7,322 nt of DNA, taken from the NCBI GenBank assembly GCA_019347775.1, contig JAHWKP010000090.1:1-7322 (forward strand). Reading direction: 5' to 3'. The first letter of the stretch is position 1, and each line of letters begins with the position of its first letter. Made by a program: the position numbers and the translations under genes. This DNA is from Actinomycetota bacterium. GTDB taxonomy: Bacteria; Actinomycetota; Acidimicrobiia; Acidimicrobiales; JAHWKP01. This document shows, piece by piece, positions 1 through 5,944 of the stretch. The notes beneath the pieces were generated by a model, which was not told where the DNA came from, did not search any database, and saw only the letters and a program-made list of their open reading frames with translations.

Positions 1-74
1 CTGAGGTGCTGAAGGTGATCGAGGACGTCGCCGCCTGGTCGAGCGACGAACTCCAGATCATCGACCGCGTCTAA
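1..74 (+). CDS. C-terminal tail of an unidentified protein (5' end outside window)
   Basis: Only the last 23 codons and the TAA stop (72-74) are present; the reading frame enters at base 3. The tail reads as an ordinary amphipathic C-terminus ending in DELQIIDRV, and 22 of its 23 sense codons end in G or C, as expected for a coding frame in this genome. A hairpin with a T run follows directly, which supports a real gene end here. It converges on the accA gene with 9 bp between the stop codons. I do not recognise the family from so short a piece, and no function is proposed. Confidence 0.45.
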   Translation, partial: EVLKVIEDVAAWSSDELQIIDRV

Positions 75-85
75 GCGCGGCTTTT
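65..85 (+). terminator. Probable small intrinsic terminator of the upstream plus-strand gene
   Basis: CCGCG (65-69) pairs with CGCGG (76-80); a T-G wobble (70/75) can extend the stem to 6 bp around a CTAA loop. A CTTTT tract (81-85) follows. The left arm lies in the last codons of the upstream gene, the loop contains its stop codon, and the T tract runs into the accA stop. There is no T run on the minus-strand side, so it should work only for plus-strand transcripts. The stem is short, so this is a moderate call. Confidence 0.45.
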
Positions 86-1871
86 ACTCGATGACGACTA
101 CGACGTCGCCGGCGCTGACGGTGTCGCCGGGGGACACCCGGACCTCGTCCACCTTGCCGGCCTTCTCACTCAGGATGTTGTTCTCCATCTTCATGGCCTC
201 GAGCACGCAGACCGCCTGACCGACCGCCACTTCGTCGCCGACTGCGACGAGCACCTTTGTCACCGTTCCCTGCATGGGCACGGTGACGCTGCCGCTGCCG
301 ACGGCTCCACCGCCTCCGCCCTTGCCACCCCGGCCTCGAGGGGCCCGCGGCGCGGCAGCACGGCCGGCAGCCGCCACGGGGGCGAGTGCCGATTCCGGCA
401 CGTACACGGCCACGTTCAAGCGGCGTCCGTCGACCTCGACCTCGACCTGCCGGCGCACCTTGGGCTCGGGCTCGGCCCCGTCTTCTTCGGCGGAGGCCGG
501 CTGCTCACCAGCGGTGACCGAAGACATGTCGAGGCTCTCCTCGACCCAGCGGGTCGAGTGCTCGCCTGCGGCGAAGTCGGGATGCTCGAGGATGGCCCGA
601 TGGGCAGGAGCGGTGGTGGCTATGCCGGTGATCTCCAGCTCGTCCAATGCCCGCAGCGCGCGCAGGCGAGCCCGCTCGCGGTCTGGCGCCCACACGATGA
701 GCTTGGCGACGAGGTTGTCGTAGAACTGGCTGACGGTGTCGCCCTGGTCGTAGCCGGCGTCGACCCGAACCCCGGGCCCGTCCGGGCGATGGAACCGGGT
801 GATGCGCCCCGGCGAGGGAACGAAACGCCCGGCCGTCGGGTCCTCGGCGTTGATGCGTAGTTCGATCGCATGTCCGCGGCGGAAGCCGAGCACCTTCTTC
901 TGACTGAAGGGCAGCTTCTCGCCGGCTGCGACTTTGAGCTGCAGCTCCACCAGGTCGAGGCCGGTGACCATCTCGGTCACGGGGTGCTCGACCTGAAGGC
1001 GGGTGTTCATCTCCAAGAAAAAGAACTCGCCGTCCTGGTAGAGAAACTCGACGGTGCCGGCGTTGGTGTAGTCGCACGCCTTGGCAACCGCGCAGGCGGC
1101 CTCGCCCATGGCGTTGCGGATCTTGTCGTCGAGCAACGTGGCCGGTGTCTCCTCCACGAGCTTCTGGTGACGACGCTGGGCCGAGCAGTCCCGCTCGCCC
1201 AGCCACACGACGTTGCCCTTCTTGTCGGCCAGAACCTGGACCTCGATGTGCCGGGGCCAGGTGAGATAACGCTCGATATAACACTCCGAGCGGCCGAAGC
1301 CCTTCAGCGCCTCGTTCTGAGCGGACTCGAGCGCCTCGGCCGCCTCGCCGGCGGACTGCACGACCCGCATCCCGCGGCCACCGCCGCCGTAGGCGGCCTT
1401 GATGGCGACCGGCCAACCAAACTCGTCGCCGAAGGCGATCACCTCGTCGCCTGACTGCAGGACGTCATTGCGCCCCGGCACACCGGAGACGCCGGCCTTT
1501 TCGGCCGCGACCCGTGAGCTGATCTTGTCGCCCATGATCTCGATCGCCTCAGGCGGCGGTCCCACGAAGGTCACGCCGAGGTCGGTGATGGCTCGAGCGA
1601 AGTCGGTGTTCTCGCTGAAGAATCCGTAACCGGGGTGAACGGCTTGGGCGCCGCTGCGGCGAACGACATCGAGGATGCGCTCGGTGTTCAGGTAGCTCTC
1701 TGCCGCGGCCTCGCCACCGAGCGCGTAGGCATCGTCGGCCAGCCGCACGTGCAGGGCGTCGCGGTCGAGCTCGGAATAGACCGCAACCGTCGCGATTCCC
1801 ATCTCCTTGCACGTACGGATGATCCGGACGGCGATCTCGCCCCGGTTGGCAATCAGCACTTTGTCGAACAT
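84..1871 (-). CDS. accA: Acetyl-/propionyl-CoA carboxylase alpha subunit (biotin carboxylase-BCCP fusion)
   Basis: This protein uses ATP and bicarbonate to carboxylate its own biotin; a separate beta subunit then passes the carboxyl group to acetyl- or propionyl-CoA. At 595 aa it has the usual length of actinobacterial AccA3-type subunits. Residues 1-450 form the biotin carboxylase: MFDKVLIANRGEIAVR at the N-terminus, ATP-grasp glycine loop GGGGRGM (162-168), Lys116, Lys158, His208, Lys237, Glu275, Glu287, Asn289, Arg291 and Arg339 at the expected nucleotide, metal and bicarbonate positions. A charged, Ala/Gly-rich linker (about 451-526) leads to the biotinyl domain with EAMKMEN (558-564), biotinylated at Lys561. 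The linker is too short for the BT domain seen in methylcrotonyl-CoA carboxylases. No beta subunit is in view. The ATG start gives the canonical N-terminus. The name follows actinobacterial usage; E. coli accA is a different protein. Substrate range cannot be read from this subunit. Confidence 0.97.
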   Translation of the reverse strand: MFDKVLIANRGEIAVRIIRTCKEMGIATVAVYSELDRDALHVRLADDAYALGGEAAAESYLNTERILDVVRRSGAQAVHPGYGFFSENTDFARAITDLGVTFVGPPPEAIEIMGDKISSRVAAEKAGVSGVPGRNDVLQSGDEVIAFGDEFGWPVAIKAAYGGGGRGMRVVQSAGEAAEALESAQNEALKGFGRSECYIERYLTWPRHIEVQVLADKKGNVVWLGERDCSAQRRHQKLVEETPATLLDDKIRNAMGEAACAVAKACDYTNAGTVEFLYQDGEFFFLEMNTRLQVEHPVTEMVTGLDLVELQLKVAAGEKLPFSQKKVLGFRRGHAIELRINAEDPTAGRFVPSPGRITRFHRPDGPGVRVDAGYDQGDTVSQFYDNLVAKLIVWAPDRERARLRALRALDELEITGIATTAPAHRAILEHPDFAAGEHSTRWVEESLDMSSVTAGEQPASAEEDGAEPEPKVRRQVEVEVDGRRLNVAVYVPESALAPVAAAGRAAAPRAPRGRGGKGGGGGAVGSGSVTVPMQGTVTKVLVAVGDEVAVGQAVCVLEAMKMENNILSEKAGKVDEVRVSPGDTVSAGDVVVVIE

Positions 1872-1880
1872 GGCCCGCCA

Positions 1881-1886
1881 ACCGTA
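1881..1886 (-). promoter_or_regulatory. Candidate -10 box of accA (near-leaderless)
   Basis: On the minus strand TACGGT fits the actinobacterial -10 pattern TANNNT and lies 9 nt before the accA ATG. Transcription would start 0-3 nt before the ATG, leaving no room for a Shine-Dalgarno site. No convincing -35 hexamer is visible. Inference from pattern only. Confidence 0.4.
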
Positions 1887-1955
1887 TTCGGCCTGGCGGC
1901 GTCAGGTTGCTTTCGGCGGATCACGGTTCCCGCAGGGTCGGTCTGGCATTGGGCT

Positions 1956-1961
1956 TAGCGT
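1956..1961 (+). promoter_or_regulatory. Candidate -10 box of birA (leaderless)
   Basis: TAGCGT fits TANNNT and is followed by exactly 6 nt (GGGGCC) before the birA GTG start, so the first transcribed base would be at or next to the start codon. No clear -35 box is seen. The 96-bp gap between accA and birA holds this box and the opposing accA box; nothing else was recognised in it. Confidence 0.45.
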
Positions 1962-1967
1962 GGGGCC

Positions 1968-2750
1968 GTGCTCGAGGAACACCACCTGGAGCGCTTGCGT
2001 GCCGGAACCCGATTCGGTCAGGTCAGCTGGTTTGCCGAGATCGGATCAACCAACGACTGGTTGATGGATCAGGCGCGCACCGGTGCGCCTGAGGGACGGG
2101 TGGCTGTGGCCGACCATCAAACGGCCGGGAGAGGCAGGCGGGACCGGCGCTGGACCGCTCCGGCGGGATCCTCACTTCTCTTCTCCGTGTTGCTCCGTCC
2201 GGACCTACCGCCCGCGAGCCTTCATCTCACGACGGCTGCGGTCGCGCTGTCGACCGCGGCGGCCTGTGCCGATCTCACCGGAGTGGAGCCGGCCATCAAG
2301 TGGCCGAACGATCTTCTCGTCGACGATCGCAAACTGGCCGGGGTTCTGGCCGAGTCGATCCTCGGCGAAGTCGGAACTGGGCCCGCCGTGGTCGTCGGTA
2401 CGGGGTTGAACGTCAACTGGCCGCCCGTCCTGCCGGCGGAGATTGCGCATCTGGCTACCGCACTTAACCGCGAGACCGGAGTGGAGGTCGACCGCGCCGC
2501 ACTGCTGGTGGCGATCTTGGAGAATCTCGACGACTACATCGACGATTGGAACGCCGTGGCCCACGACTACCGCACTCGCTGCGCGACGCCGGGGCAAGCA
2601 GTCCGAGTGGACCTCGGCGAGCGGGGGACACTCGAGGGCACCGCCGTTGGTATCACCGACGAAGGCCTATTGGAGGTGCAGGACCACCGCGGCCGCACCT
2701 CCTTCGTCGCCGTGGGCGACGTCGTGCATCTGCGCCAGTCGCAGCCCTAG
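1968..2750 (+). CDS. birA: Biotin--[acetyl-CoA-carboxylase] ligase (group I, no DNA-binding domain)
   Basis: Cytoplasmic enzyme that activates biotin to biotinyl-5'-AMP and transfers it to the lysine of biotin carrier domains, here most likely Lys561 of the divergently encoded AccA. The 260-aa protein starts directly with the catalytic domain: STN (27-29), the biotinyl-AMP loop QTAGRGRRDRRW (51-62), KWPNDLL (111-117) with catalytic Lys111, and GTGLNVN (144-150). Residues about 205-260 form the small C-terminal beta-barrel domain ending near GDVVHL. The N-terminal winged helix of E. coli BirA is absent, so this protein should not repress biotin genes. The GTG start fits the domain boundary and lies 6 nt after a -10-like box. 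The TAG stop overlaps the end of pabC by 4 bp. Confidence 0.96.
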   Translation: MLEEHHLERLRAGTRFGQVSWFAEIGSTNDWLMDQARTGAPEGRVAVADHQTAGRGRRDRRWTAPAGSSLLFSVLLRPDLPPASLHLTTAAVALSTAAACADLTGVEPAIKWPNDLLVDDRKLAGVLAESILGEVGTGPAVVVGTGLNVNWPPVLPAEIAHLATALNRETGVEVDRAALLVAILENLDDYIDDWNAVAHDYRTRCATPGQAVRVDLGERGTLEGTAVGITDEGLLEVQDHRGRTSFVAVGDVVHLRQSQP

Positions 2751-3574
2751 GGCCGCTCGGCCAGTTCGGCGGCCACCAGAGCCCGCACCGCTTGTGCTGC
2801 ACCTTCGGTGCGAGGGCCGGGGCACTGAGGCAGAGGCGACCCGCCGACAGAGCGGATCGGGTGAACCTCCCGGGTGGTGGACGTGAGGAAGGCCTCGGTC
2901 GCCTCGGTCAGCGCGCTGGGAGGTACATCGACCTCGTCGACCTCGACGGCTTCGAGCACTAGCGCCCGGGTGACGCCGGCCAGACATCCCGACGACAGGG
3001 GCGGCGTAACGAGGCGGTTGTCCGCCACGAGGAAGAGGTTGGTGCCGGTGCCCTCGCACAGGTTGCCGGCCAGGTTCGTGAAGATCGCTTCGCCGGCCCC
3101 GTTCTCCCGGGCCCAGGCGAGCGCCACGACGTTCTCGGCATATGACGTCGTCTTCAATCCCGCCAGCGGGCTGCGCTCGTTGCGAGGCCAGGGAGCGATC
3201 GCCACGCTCACATCCGGCTCGTATTCGGTGTGGGCGGCGGCGGCCACGATCACGAGAGGCCCGTCGCCACCCCTGACCGATCCGAGGGGCGAGCGGCCGC
3301 CGGTCAGCGTGATGCGGATGCGGGCGTCGTGCAGATCGTTCGCCGCCAGCACCTCGCTCACGGCGCCGCGGAGCTTGTCGAAGGCCGGGACCTCCATCCC
3401 GAGGCCGCCGGCCGACGCCTTCAGGCGGTCGAGGTGCCGGTCCAGTGCGAAGGCGTGTCCGTCGTAGGCCCGCACCGTCTCGAACACCCCGTCGCCGGTA
3501 AGAAGCCCATGGTCGAACGGCGAGACCCGCGCCTCGTCCTCGTTGCAAACCCGGCCGTCAATCCAAACTTTCAC
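2747..3574 (-). CDS. pabC: 4-amino-4-deoxychorismate lyase (class IV PLP aminotransferase fold)
   Basis: PLP enzyme predicted to cleave 4-amino-4-deoxychorismate into p-aminobenzoate and pyruvate for folate synthesis. The 275-aa protein has fold type IV features: an N-terminal VWIDGRV-like strand, SPFDHGLLTGDGVFETVR (18-35), the PLP-lysine in GLKTTSYAEN (Lys141), NLCEGTGTNLFLV (171-183) with Glu174, GVTR (200-203) and TSTTREVHPI (231-240). Sequence alone does not cleanly separate PabC from branched-chain or D-amino-acid transaminases; the overlap with pabB decides the call. The frame is open to an ATG at 3649, but that would add 25 residues lying wholly inside pabB; I chose the GTG at 3574, which shares GTGA with the pabB stop and precedes the conserved KVWIDG. 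No Shine-Dalgarno site is visible, so translation is probably coupled to pabB. Confidence 0.9.
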   Translation of the reverse strand: MKVWIDGRVCNEDEARVSPFDHGLLTGDGVFETVRAYDGHAFALDRHLDRLKASAGGLGMEVPAFDKLRGAVSEVLAANDLHDARIRITLTGGRSPLGSVRGGDGPLVIVAAAAHTEYEPDVSVAIAPWPRNERSPLAGLKTTSYAENVVALAWARENGAGEAIFTNLAGNLCEGTGTNLFLVADNRLVTPPLSSGCLAGVTRALVLEAVEVDEVDVPPSALTEATEAFLTSTTREVHPIRSVGGSPLPQCPGPRTEGAAQAVRALVAAELAERP

Positions 3575-4614
3575 GAGGATGCCAGGGGGATCAGACGGTG
3601 GGCTTTGAGTTCGGTCTCGTCCCACTCGCCTTCCGGGGTGGAAGCCCACGTGATTCCACCGCCGGTGCCGAAGTGCAGGCGGTTATCGGCGATCCAGAAG
3701 GTTCGGATGGCGACGTTCAGATCGCCGCATCGGCGATCGGCGTCGACCCATCCCACGGCTCCGCAGTATGGCCCCCGCCGCACCGGCTCGAGGGCATCGA
3801 TGAAGCCCATGGCCGCTTCTTTTGGGGCTCCGGTGACCGAACCCGGCGGAAAGATTGCGGTCAGCAGCTCGGGCCAGCCGACGTCGGACCGGAGACGGCC
3901 CGTCACGGTCGAGACCAAATGGTGCAGCCCCGGATGGGGCTCGACCGCGCACAGCGCCGGCACCTCGATCGATCCGGTCTCGCAGACCCGCCCCAGGTCG
4001 TTGCGGACGAGATCCACGATCATCACGTTCTCGGCGCGGTCCTTCGCGGTGAGCCCCTCGGACGTTCTTGCCGTTCCCTTGATCGGCCGCGACTCGATCA
4101 TCCGGCCATGGCGGGCGAGGAATCGCTCCGGCGACGCCGAGGCGACATGGAGATCATGATCCGGCAGGCGCACGACCGCTGAGTAAGGCGCCGGATTACC
4201 GCGGGCAAGCCGGGCGCCGAGCGCGGCCACGTCGGCTCCGTCGGCCAGGGGAACCGACAGGACGCGGCACAGGTTCACCTGGTACACGTCGCCGCGGGAG
4301 ATGCCGTCTCGGATCGTCGACACGCCGGCCATGTAGGCGATGCGATCGAGGCTGGTCTCCCAAGCCGAGGATGGTGGTCCGACCCAGGGCGGGCCGGGCC
4401 ACGGACGGGCGGGCCGGACGGTGTCGAACCGGGCACATGTGGCATCGCCCTCGAAGGTGATGACCACCGCCCAGGTGCCCGTCGAATCGAGCGCGGCTAC
4501 GTCGGTCGTCACGTCCTGCAGATCCGTGAAGAGTCGTCCGCCGACCACCGCGAGCGGCGCCGGAGACGGCCGCCGCGACCGGCGATTGCGCAGGAGTGCG
4601 ACGGGCAGAGGCAC
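3571..4614 (-). CDS. pabB: Aminodeoxychorismate synthase component I
   Basis: Chorismate-using enzyme that makes 4-amino-4-deoxychorismate with ammonia from a PabA-type glutaminase. From the chosen GTG it has 347 aa, of which about 85-345 is the chorismate-binding domain: GDVYQVNLCR (108-117), ASASPERFL (158-166), PIKGTART (177-184), RAENVMIVDLVRNDLGRVC (193-211), FPPGSVTGAPK (255-265), GPYCGAVGW (281-289). The Lys179 of PIKGT marks PabB; anthranilate synthases have PIAGT. The N-terminal region is shorter than in E. coli PabB (453 aa), and no PabA domain is fused or adjacent. The open frame extends upstream to 4773, but that would overlap the divergent acyl-CoA dehydrogenase gene by over 100 bp. 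The GTG at 4614 is the only usual start between the two genes and lies 6 nt after a TATCCT box. First gene of a two-gene unit with pabC. Confidence 0.93.
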   Translation of the reverse strand: MPLPVALLRNRRSRRPSPAPLAVVGGRLFTDLQDVTTDVAALDSTGTWAVVITFEGDATCARFDTVRPARPWPGPPWVGPPSSAWETSLDRIAYMAGVSTIRDGISRGDVYQVNLCRVLSVPLADGADVAALGARLARGNPAPYSAVVRLPDHDLHVASASPERFLARHGRMIESRPIKGTARTSEGLTAKDRAENVMIVDLVRNDLGRVCETGSIEVPALCAVEPHPGLHHLVSTVTGRLRSDVGWPELLTAIFPPGSVTGAPKEAAMGFIDALEPVRRGPYCGAVGWVDADRRCGDLNVAIRTFWIADNRLHFGTGGGITWASTPEGEWDETELKAHRLIPLASS

Positions 4615-4620
4615 GTCCGG

Positions 4621-4626
4621 AGGATA
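4621..4626 (-). promoter_or_regulatory. Candidate -10 box of pabB-pabC (leaderless)
   Basis: On the minus strand TATCCT, followed by 6 nt (CCGGAC) and the GTG start of pabB. This fits a leaderless start. The bases upstream of the GTG are pyrimidine-rich and give no Shine-Dalgarno site. No -35 hexamer is recognisable. Confidence 0.5.
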
Positions 4627-4656
4627 AGGAACGCGGGCCTGCCGCGCTCCACGGCC

Positions 4657-4662
4657 TATTTT
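4657..4662 (+). promoter_or_regulatory. Candidate -10 box of the acyl-CoA dehydrogenase gene (leaderless)
   Basis: TATTTT, an AT island in GC-rich surroundings, is followed by 6 nt (CCCCTC) and the ATG. There is no purine-rich ribosome site in those 6 nt. The presumed -35 zone (about 4634-4639) overlaps the presumed upstream promoter region of the divergent pabB gene, so the two promoters share roughly 50 bp. Confidence 0.55.
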
Positions 4663-4668
4663 CCCCTC

Positions 4669-5808
4669 ATGGACTTCGACCTGAGCGAGGAACAAGAGGC
4701 ATTCCGCAAGGTCGTCCGTGAGTTCGCCGAGGCCGAGATAGCGCCCCACGCCGAGGAGTGGGACCGCGACCACACCTTCCCGGTGCAGACCGTGCTGGCG
4801 ATGGGAGAGCTCGGTCTCTTCGGCCTGCCCTTCCCGGAGGAGTACGGCGGCTCCGACGCCGACTTCACCACCGTTTGCCTCGCCATCGAGGAGCTGGGAC
4901 GAGTCGACTCTTCAATGGCGATCACCCTCTCGGCCGGCGTGGGACTCGGCGCCAGCCCGATCTGGAAGTTCGGCACCGAAGCGCAGAAGCAACAGTGGCT
5001 CCCCGATCTCTGCGCGGGCCGTGCCTTGGCCGCTTTCGGGCTCACCGAGCCCGACGCGGGAAGCGATGCCGGGGCCACCCGGACCCGAGCGCAACGAGAC
5101 GGCGACGAGTGGGTCATCGACGGGGCGAAGGCCTTCATCACCAATTCCGGCACCCCGATCACGTCGGTGATCACGGTGACGGCGCGCACCGGTGAGGGTG
5201 AGATCAGTGCCTTCTTGGTGCCGGCCGGAACGCCGGGGCTCATCGTGGAGGCCCCCTACCGCAAGATGGGCTGGCACGCCTCCGACACCCGGGGCCTGCT
5301 CTTCGAGGGAGCGCGGGTCCCCGCCGAGAACCTTCTCGGACAGCAAGGTCAGGGTATGCGCCAGTTCCTCGAGATCCTCGACGGGGGGCGGGTTGCCATC
5401 GCCGCGCTCGCCGTCGGCCTAGCCCAGGCCTGCCTGGAGCACAGCGTCGCCTACGCCAAGGAGCGCCAGGCATTCGGCGGTCCGATCGGACGCAACCAGG
5501 CCGTGGCCTTCAAATGCTCCGACATGGCCGTGGCGGTGGAGAAGGCCCGACTTTTGGTGTACAAAGCGGCCTGGCTGCGGGACCAGGGTCGCCCCTTCCG
5601 CCAGGCGGCGGCCATGGCCAAGCTGCACGCCACGGAGGCAGCCGTGACCGCCACCCGTGAGGCCACCCAGATCTTCGGCGGCTACGGCTTCGTGGACGAG
5701 ACGCCCGTTAGCCGGTTCTATCGAGACGCCAAGATCCTGGAGATAGGCGAGGGGACGAGCGAGATCCAGCGCCTCGTCCTCGCCCGCGGCCTCGGCCTGC
5801 CCGTGTAA
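4669..5808 (+). CDS. Acyl-CoA dehydrogenase, short-chain type
   Basis: Cytoplasmic FAD flavoenzyme that introduces the trans-2,3 double bond into an acyl-CoA and passes electrons to electron-transferring flavoprotein. The 379-aa length is standard for the family. The N-terminal helical domain starts at DLSEEQEAFR (4-13); the beta domain has the first family signature FGLTEPDAGSDA (123-134) and the flavin-contact segment DGAKAFITNSG (151-161); the C-terminal helical domain has RQAFGGPIGRNQ (266-277), FGGYGFVDETPVSRFYRD (336-353) and IGEGTSEIQ (359-367). Glu361 in EGTSEIQ is at the catalytic-base position of short-chain and butyryl-CoA dehydrogenases. Exact substrate (straight or branched short chain) is not readable. 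The ATG start gives a canonical N-terminus and sits 6 nt after TATTTT. No ETF genes are in view. Confidence 0.95.
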   Translation: MDFDLSEEQEAFRKVVREFAEAEIAPHAEEWDRDHTFPVQTVLAMGELGLFGLPFPEEYGGSDADFTTVCLAIEELGRVDSSMAITLSAGVGLGASPIWKFGTEAQKQQWLPDLCAGRALAAFGLTEPDAGSDAGATRTRAQRDGDEWVIDGAKAFITNSGTPITSVITVTARTGEGEISAFLVPAGTPGLIVEAPYRKMGWHASDTRGLLFEGARVPAENLLGQQGQGMRQFLEILDGGRVAIAALAVGLAQACLEHSVAYAKERQAFGGPIGRNQAVAFKCSDMAVAVEKARLLVYKAAWLRDQGRPFRQAAAMAKLHATEAAVTATREATQIFGGYGFVDETPVSRFYRDAKILEIGEGTSEIQRLVLARGLGLPV

Positions 5809-5815
5809 GGGGTCT

Positions 5816-5832
5816 CCCGCTCGGGTCGCGGG
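5816..5832 (+). terminator. Possible GC hairpin after the acyl-CoA dehydrogenase gene
   Basis: CCCGC (5816-5820) pairs with GCGGG (5828-5832) around a 7-nt loop, starting 8 nt after the stop codon. There is no T run after it, so it would be a non-canonical terminator of the kind proposed for high-GC actinobacteria. GC-rich spacers form such stems by chance, so this is a weak call. Confidence 0.25.
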
Positions 5833-5849
5833 CGGCCCGGAGGCCCGGC

Positions 5850-5864
5850 CCCGCCGGCGGCGGG
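5850..5864 (+). terminator. Second possible GC hairpin in the same spacer
   Basis: CCCGCC (5850-5855) pairs with GGCGGG (5859-5864) around a 3-nt GGC loop. A competing pairing of GCCCG (5843-5847) with CGGGC (5861-5865) is also possible. No T run follows. Together with the preceding stem it may separate the dehydrogenase transcript from the LCP gene. Chance pairing in GC-rich DNA is a real alternative. Confidence 0.25.
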
Positions 5865-5892
5865 CTGACCTGGGGTGACGGAGCGGTCCTAG

Positions 5893-5898
5893 TAAGTT
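5893..5898 (+). promoter_or_regulatory. Candidate -10 box for the LCP gene
   Basis: TAAGTT fits TANNNT; the overlapping TAGTAA (5890-5895) is an alternative. CTGACC (5865-5870) lies 19 bp before TAGTAA and could be a weak -35. Transcription would then begin around 5902-5906, just before the ATG at 5909 and about 30 nt before the LCP start. Confidence 0.3.
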
Positions 5899-5908
5899 GG
5901 AGGGTCCC

Positions 5909-5944
5909 ATGGCCTGCTCGCAGGGGGGCGTGCGGGGTGGTTGA
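5909..5944 (+). CDS. Possible 11-codon upstream ORF overlapping the LCP gene start
   Basis: ATG to TGA encodes MACSQGGVRGG. A GGAGGG stretch (5899-5904) lies 4 nt before the ATG, which is a good ribosome site if it is transcribed. The ORF ends inside the LCP gene, overlapping the GTG start at 5937 by 8 bp in a different frame, an arrangement suited to translational coupling. It contains a run of six G (5923-5928); with one G fewer, this ATG would be in frame with the LCP protein. It may therefore be a real leader ORF, the displaced true start of the LCP gene, or chance. Confidence 0.25.
   Translation: MACSQGGVRGG
5922..5928 (+). promoter_or_regulatory. Candidate ribosome binding site for the LCP gene
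   Basis: AGGGGGG lies 8 nt before the GTG at 5937 and is the reason for preferring that start over the in-frame GTG at 5952, whose upstream bases (GACGGGAC) give a weaker match and poorer spacing. The same G run lies within the possible upstream ORF. Confidence 0.35.

Noticed and set aside
1..51. Possible minus-strand gene starting just after accA
   Set aside because: An open minus-strand frame exists to the window edge, but the plus-strand frame reads as a better protein tail and is followed by a terminator-like hairpin.
431..448. Three tandem copies of the hexamer CGACCT
   Set aside because: Falls in the accA linker and encodes alternating Val-Glu; explained by protein composition rather than a functional DNA repeat.
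505..1416. 303-codon minus-strand open frame inside accA
   Set aside because: Arg/Gly-rich out-of-frame shadow of accA; no recognisable domain, and it lies wholly within a gene with all its motifs intact.
870..1454. 194-codon plus-strand open frame antisense to accA
   Set aside because: Long antisense frames are expected in high-GC coding DNA; low-complexity Leu/Val/Gly composition and no motif.
3575..3649. 25-residue N-terminal extension of pabC
   Set aside because: Lies entirely within pabB and precedes the conserved N-terminus; the GTG overlapping the pabB stop is the normal coupled start.
3230..4159. 309-codon plus-strand open frame antisense to pabC and pabB
   Set aside because: Spans two well-supported genes on the other strand; Arg/Ser/Pro-rich with no domain signature.
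4615..4773. Upstream extension of pabB to an ATG at 4773
   Set aside because: Would overlap the acyl-CoA dehydrogenase coding start and its promoter, and adds residues with no PabB similarity.
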